A stretch of DNA of 6,355 nucleotides from Brachyspira pilosicoli (GTDB lineage: Bacteria > Spirochaetota > Brachyspiria > Brachyspirales > Brachyspiraceae). Of the stretch, positions 4,324 through 6,355 are shown piece after piece. The stretch lies in NCBI RefSeq assembly GCF_019402445.1, contig NZ_SRZM01000072.1, positions 1-6,355 on the forward strand, written 5' to 3'. A program made the translations under genes and the position numbers. Position 1 is the first letter of the stretch. Each line of letters begins with the position of its first letter. The notes beneath the pieces were generated by a model. The model did no database searches, had not been told where the DNA came from, and was given only the letters and a program-made list of their open reading frames with translations.

Positions 4324-6355
4324 TCAATTATTTATATTATTATCATCTATATTAGTATCTTGTTTTGTATTATTAGCATGTGATGTATTATAAGCATCTT
4401 CTAACTTTTTAAGTTTATCATTTATATCAGGCATACCCCTCAAATACTCAAACAAAAGTCCTTTCAAATGATTCTCCCACAAACTTTTAAATGCTGTTTC
4501 TTTATCATCGCTTGAACTCTTATAATAATTTTTTAACTTCAAGAAATAAGAAGCCCCTATATGATATGATGAATTAAAACCTTCTATTTGTTCTATTGCC
4601 TTATTTAAATTATTCATTCTGTCAATTGCATCTTTTTTTATGCTATCATCTAAATCTTTCAATATACTCTCTTGTGTATCTTCCGCCTTAACCTCTTTCC
4701 AAGCGAACCTCCTACGCATAGCAAAGTCCATACTCTCAACACTTCTGTCAATATCATTCATAGTGCCTATTATATAAACATTCTCTGGAACAAAAAATCC
4801 ATCTTCAAAATCATCATCTTCTTCATCATTATTAATCAAATTATTATATTGTGTTTTTACTATTCCTTTTTCTCCTCTATATCCGGGGTCAATAGCAAAG
4901 AATAATTCACCAAAAATTTTTGAAATCTCTCCCCTGTTAATCTCATCTATTATAAACACAAATTTATTGCTTCTATTTTTTAAAGCTTCCTTACAAAACT
5001 CTTTAAAAACCCCGTCCTTTCTTTCAAAGCCAATATTTCCATTACTGTCTTTAATAGGTCTTAACCCCTCAACAAAATCGGTATAATCATAAGATGGGTG
5101 AAACTGTACAAATCCGTAATCATTATTATTCATCATATTTATATCTTGTTTTTTTCCATTTATTAAGTCAATATTTTCTAATAATATTATTTTTATTATA
5201 TATAAATCAATATCTTTAAAATTTTCATCAAAGAATTTTTTTATATTTTTATTTAATTTATATATATTATCATCTTTTTCTATACTAAATATATCACATA
5301 TACTGAGCATATCCTTATTTGACATCATAGGAAAATATGTATATGGGTGATATGTATTATATATTTTTATTGCCATATAATAATTACGTTTATTAAAGTC
5401 TATTAGAGAATTTTTAAAATCATAATCTTCTATTGTAGCCATATTATATAATTCTTTAGCTATTTCTTTCATAAGTTCATCATCAGTCTTATTAGTTTCA
5501 TTTACTATATTACCTGTTTTTTTATCATAATATAAAATATATGACTTAGCTCCACCAACAGAAAAGCTATCTAATAATTTTCTTTTAAGTCCAAATTCAA
5601 TCCAATAACAAAAAGAATTATTATCTCCTCTGCCTACAGTATAATTATCTATACTTATATTTTTTAAACTCTCTATAGGAAATTTATTTATAAACTCTTC
5701 TCTTAATTTATCACCTTGTTTTTTTAAATCATCTAAACGCTCTTTATTTTTATTATAATACTCTCTTATAAACTCTTTATAATCTTTAATATTTTCATTA
5801 TTTTTCATCATTTCTTTTGCTATTTCTTTAGCTAAATAGGTTTTTCCTGTGCCCGGTGCCCCTGTGAGTACAAGATTATAATTTTGCTCTAAAAGTTCTT
5901 TGCATTCTTTTATCATATTTTTATCCATTATTTTTTTTATTTCTTCTATTAAAAGATTATCTTTATCTTTATATAATTTATAAATAGGTTGTACAGTTCT
6001 ATAATCTTCACTATCTTCTTTAAATGTTAATTTTTTACCTTTCAATAACTTAAAGTTTTTTAATTTTCTAGCTTGAAAAATGTCATTTTTATCAATATTT
6101 TGTAAATCAATATCATCTTCTAAAGATTCAATTTTATCTTCTTCAACATTTACTTTTATACAGTAAGCTTCTGAAGATACAATACCAACAAAATAATTAC
6201 TATCAGGACTTCTTTGATAGCTTTTTTCACTGCTTCTTTGGCTTACTATTATAACATCACCTATTTTTATTTTTCTAAATGTTTTACCACTGCTATCAAA
6301 ATATCCAAATAAGCATATATGCTCTTTTATCATAATATCTAAAAGAGCATCAACA
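4324..6355 (-). CDS. mcrB: McrB-like AAA+ GTPase of a type IV restriction system, with a large insertion (5' end probably outside the window)
   Basis: McrB recognises modified DNA and uses GTP hydrolysis in a hexameric ring to drive translocation and cleavage with McrC. Numbering is from the ATG at 6333. Residues 1-110 form a beta-rich domain (KIKIGDVIIV 21-30, YFVGIV 47-52) resembling PUA/EVE-type modified-base readers. The AAA+ core has Walker A GAPGTGKT (158-165), FHPSYDYTDFVEGLRP (411-426), Walker B FVFIIDEINRG (458-468), the McrB nucleotide motif MNDIDRS (525-531, N526 and D529 matching NTAD of E. coli), RRRF (540-543) and HIGASYF (591-597). About 220 extra residues separate Walker A from the FHPSY motif, which are only some 23 residues apart in E. 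coli. The frame stays open to the window edge and the ATG at 6333 lacks a Shine-Dalgarno, so the real start is probably further right. An acidic, low-complexity tail ends the protein (650-669). mcrC follows after 96 bases. Confidence 0.93.
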   Translation of the reverse strand, partial: VDALLDIMIKEHICLFGYFDSSGKTFRKIKIGDVIIVSQRSSEKSYQRSPDSNYFVGIVSSEAYCIKVNVEEDKIESLEDDIDLQNIDKNDIFQARKLKNFKLLKGKKLTFKEDSEDYRTVQPIYKLYKDKDNLLIEEIKKIMDKNMIKECKELLEQNYNLVLTGAPGTGKTYLAKEIAKEMMKNNENIKDYKEFIREYYNKNKERLDDLKKQGDKLREEFINKFPIESLKNISIDNYTVGRGDNNSFCYWIEFGLKRKLLDSFSVGGAKSYILYYDKKTGNIVNETNKTDDELMKEIAKELYNMATIEDYDFKNSLIDFNKRNYYMAIKIYNTYHPYTYFPMMSNKDMLSICDIFSIEKDDNIYKLNKNIKKFFDENFKDIDLYIIKIILLENIDLINGKKQDINMMNNNDYGFVQFHPSYDYTDFVEGLRPIKDSNGNIGFERKDGVFKEFCKEALKNRSNKFVFIIDEINRGEISKIFGELFFAIDPGYRGEKGIVKTQYNNLINNDEEDDDFEDGFFVPENVYIIGTMNDIDRSVESMDFAMRRRFAWKEVKAEDTQESILKDLDDSIKKDAIDRMNNLNKAIEQIEGFNSSYHIGASYFLKLKNYYKSSSDDKETAFKSLWENHLKGLLFEYLRGMPDINDKLKKLEDAYNTSHANNTKQDTNIDDNNINN

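Noticed and set aside
4672..4905. 77-residue plus-strand frame opposite mcrB
   Set aside because: It overlaps the conserved Walker B to sensor region of mcrB on the other strand, so it is a shadow.

Overview
The window is very AT-rich, with a GC-rich island between two genes. It carries a galactose-binding-protein gene, an oxidoreductase, chorismate synthase and a two-gene restriction module. Base composition, the MglB homologue and the style of the GC-rich palindromic intergenic element fit a spirochaete of the genus Brachyspira. That assignment is an inference from memory of the genus; no rRNA or other marker is present.

Layout. Positions 1-572 (minus) hold the N-terminal 190 codons of an MglB-like sugar-binding protein that runs off the left edge. 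It has its own perfect -35/-10 promoter in the 53-base gap at 573-625. Positions 626-1594 (minus) encode a Gfo/Idh/MocA oxidoreductase whose motifs resemble the lipid-A-associated UDP-GlcNAc 3-dehydrogenase group. A 186-base divergent spacer (1595-1780) separates it from aroC (1781-2890, plus), chorismate synthase, the last step of the shikimate pathway. aroC converges on and overlaps by four bases the 3' end of mcrC (2887-4227, minus). A 96-base gap then contains a GC-rich palindromic element and a possible 23-codon ORF. mcrB (4324 to the right edge, minus) follows. There is no gene-free stretch longer than 300 bases.

How the genes work together. mcrB and mcrC form one minus-strand unit encoding a type IV (modification-dependent) restriction system. 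McrB is a GTP-driven AAA+ motor with an N-terminal domain that probably reads DNA. McrC is the PD-(D/E)XK nuclease subunit. No methyltransferase is visible, as expected for this type. The other three genes are housekeeping or transport genes with no evident link to the restriction pair.

The most interesting points are four. McrB carries an insertion of about 220 residues between Walker A and the rest of its AAA+ core. A GC-rich palindromic element sits between mcrB and mcrC and contains a 23-codon ORF whose stop overlaps the mcrC start (ATGA), while mcrC has no ribosome binding site of its own. The MglB homologue has altered sugar-contact residues. The mcrB reading frame is still open at the right edge, so its true N-terminus probably lies outside the window.
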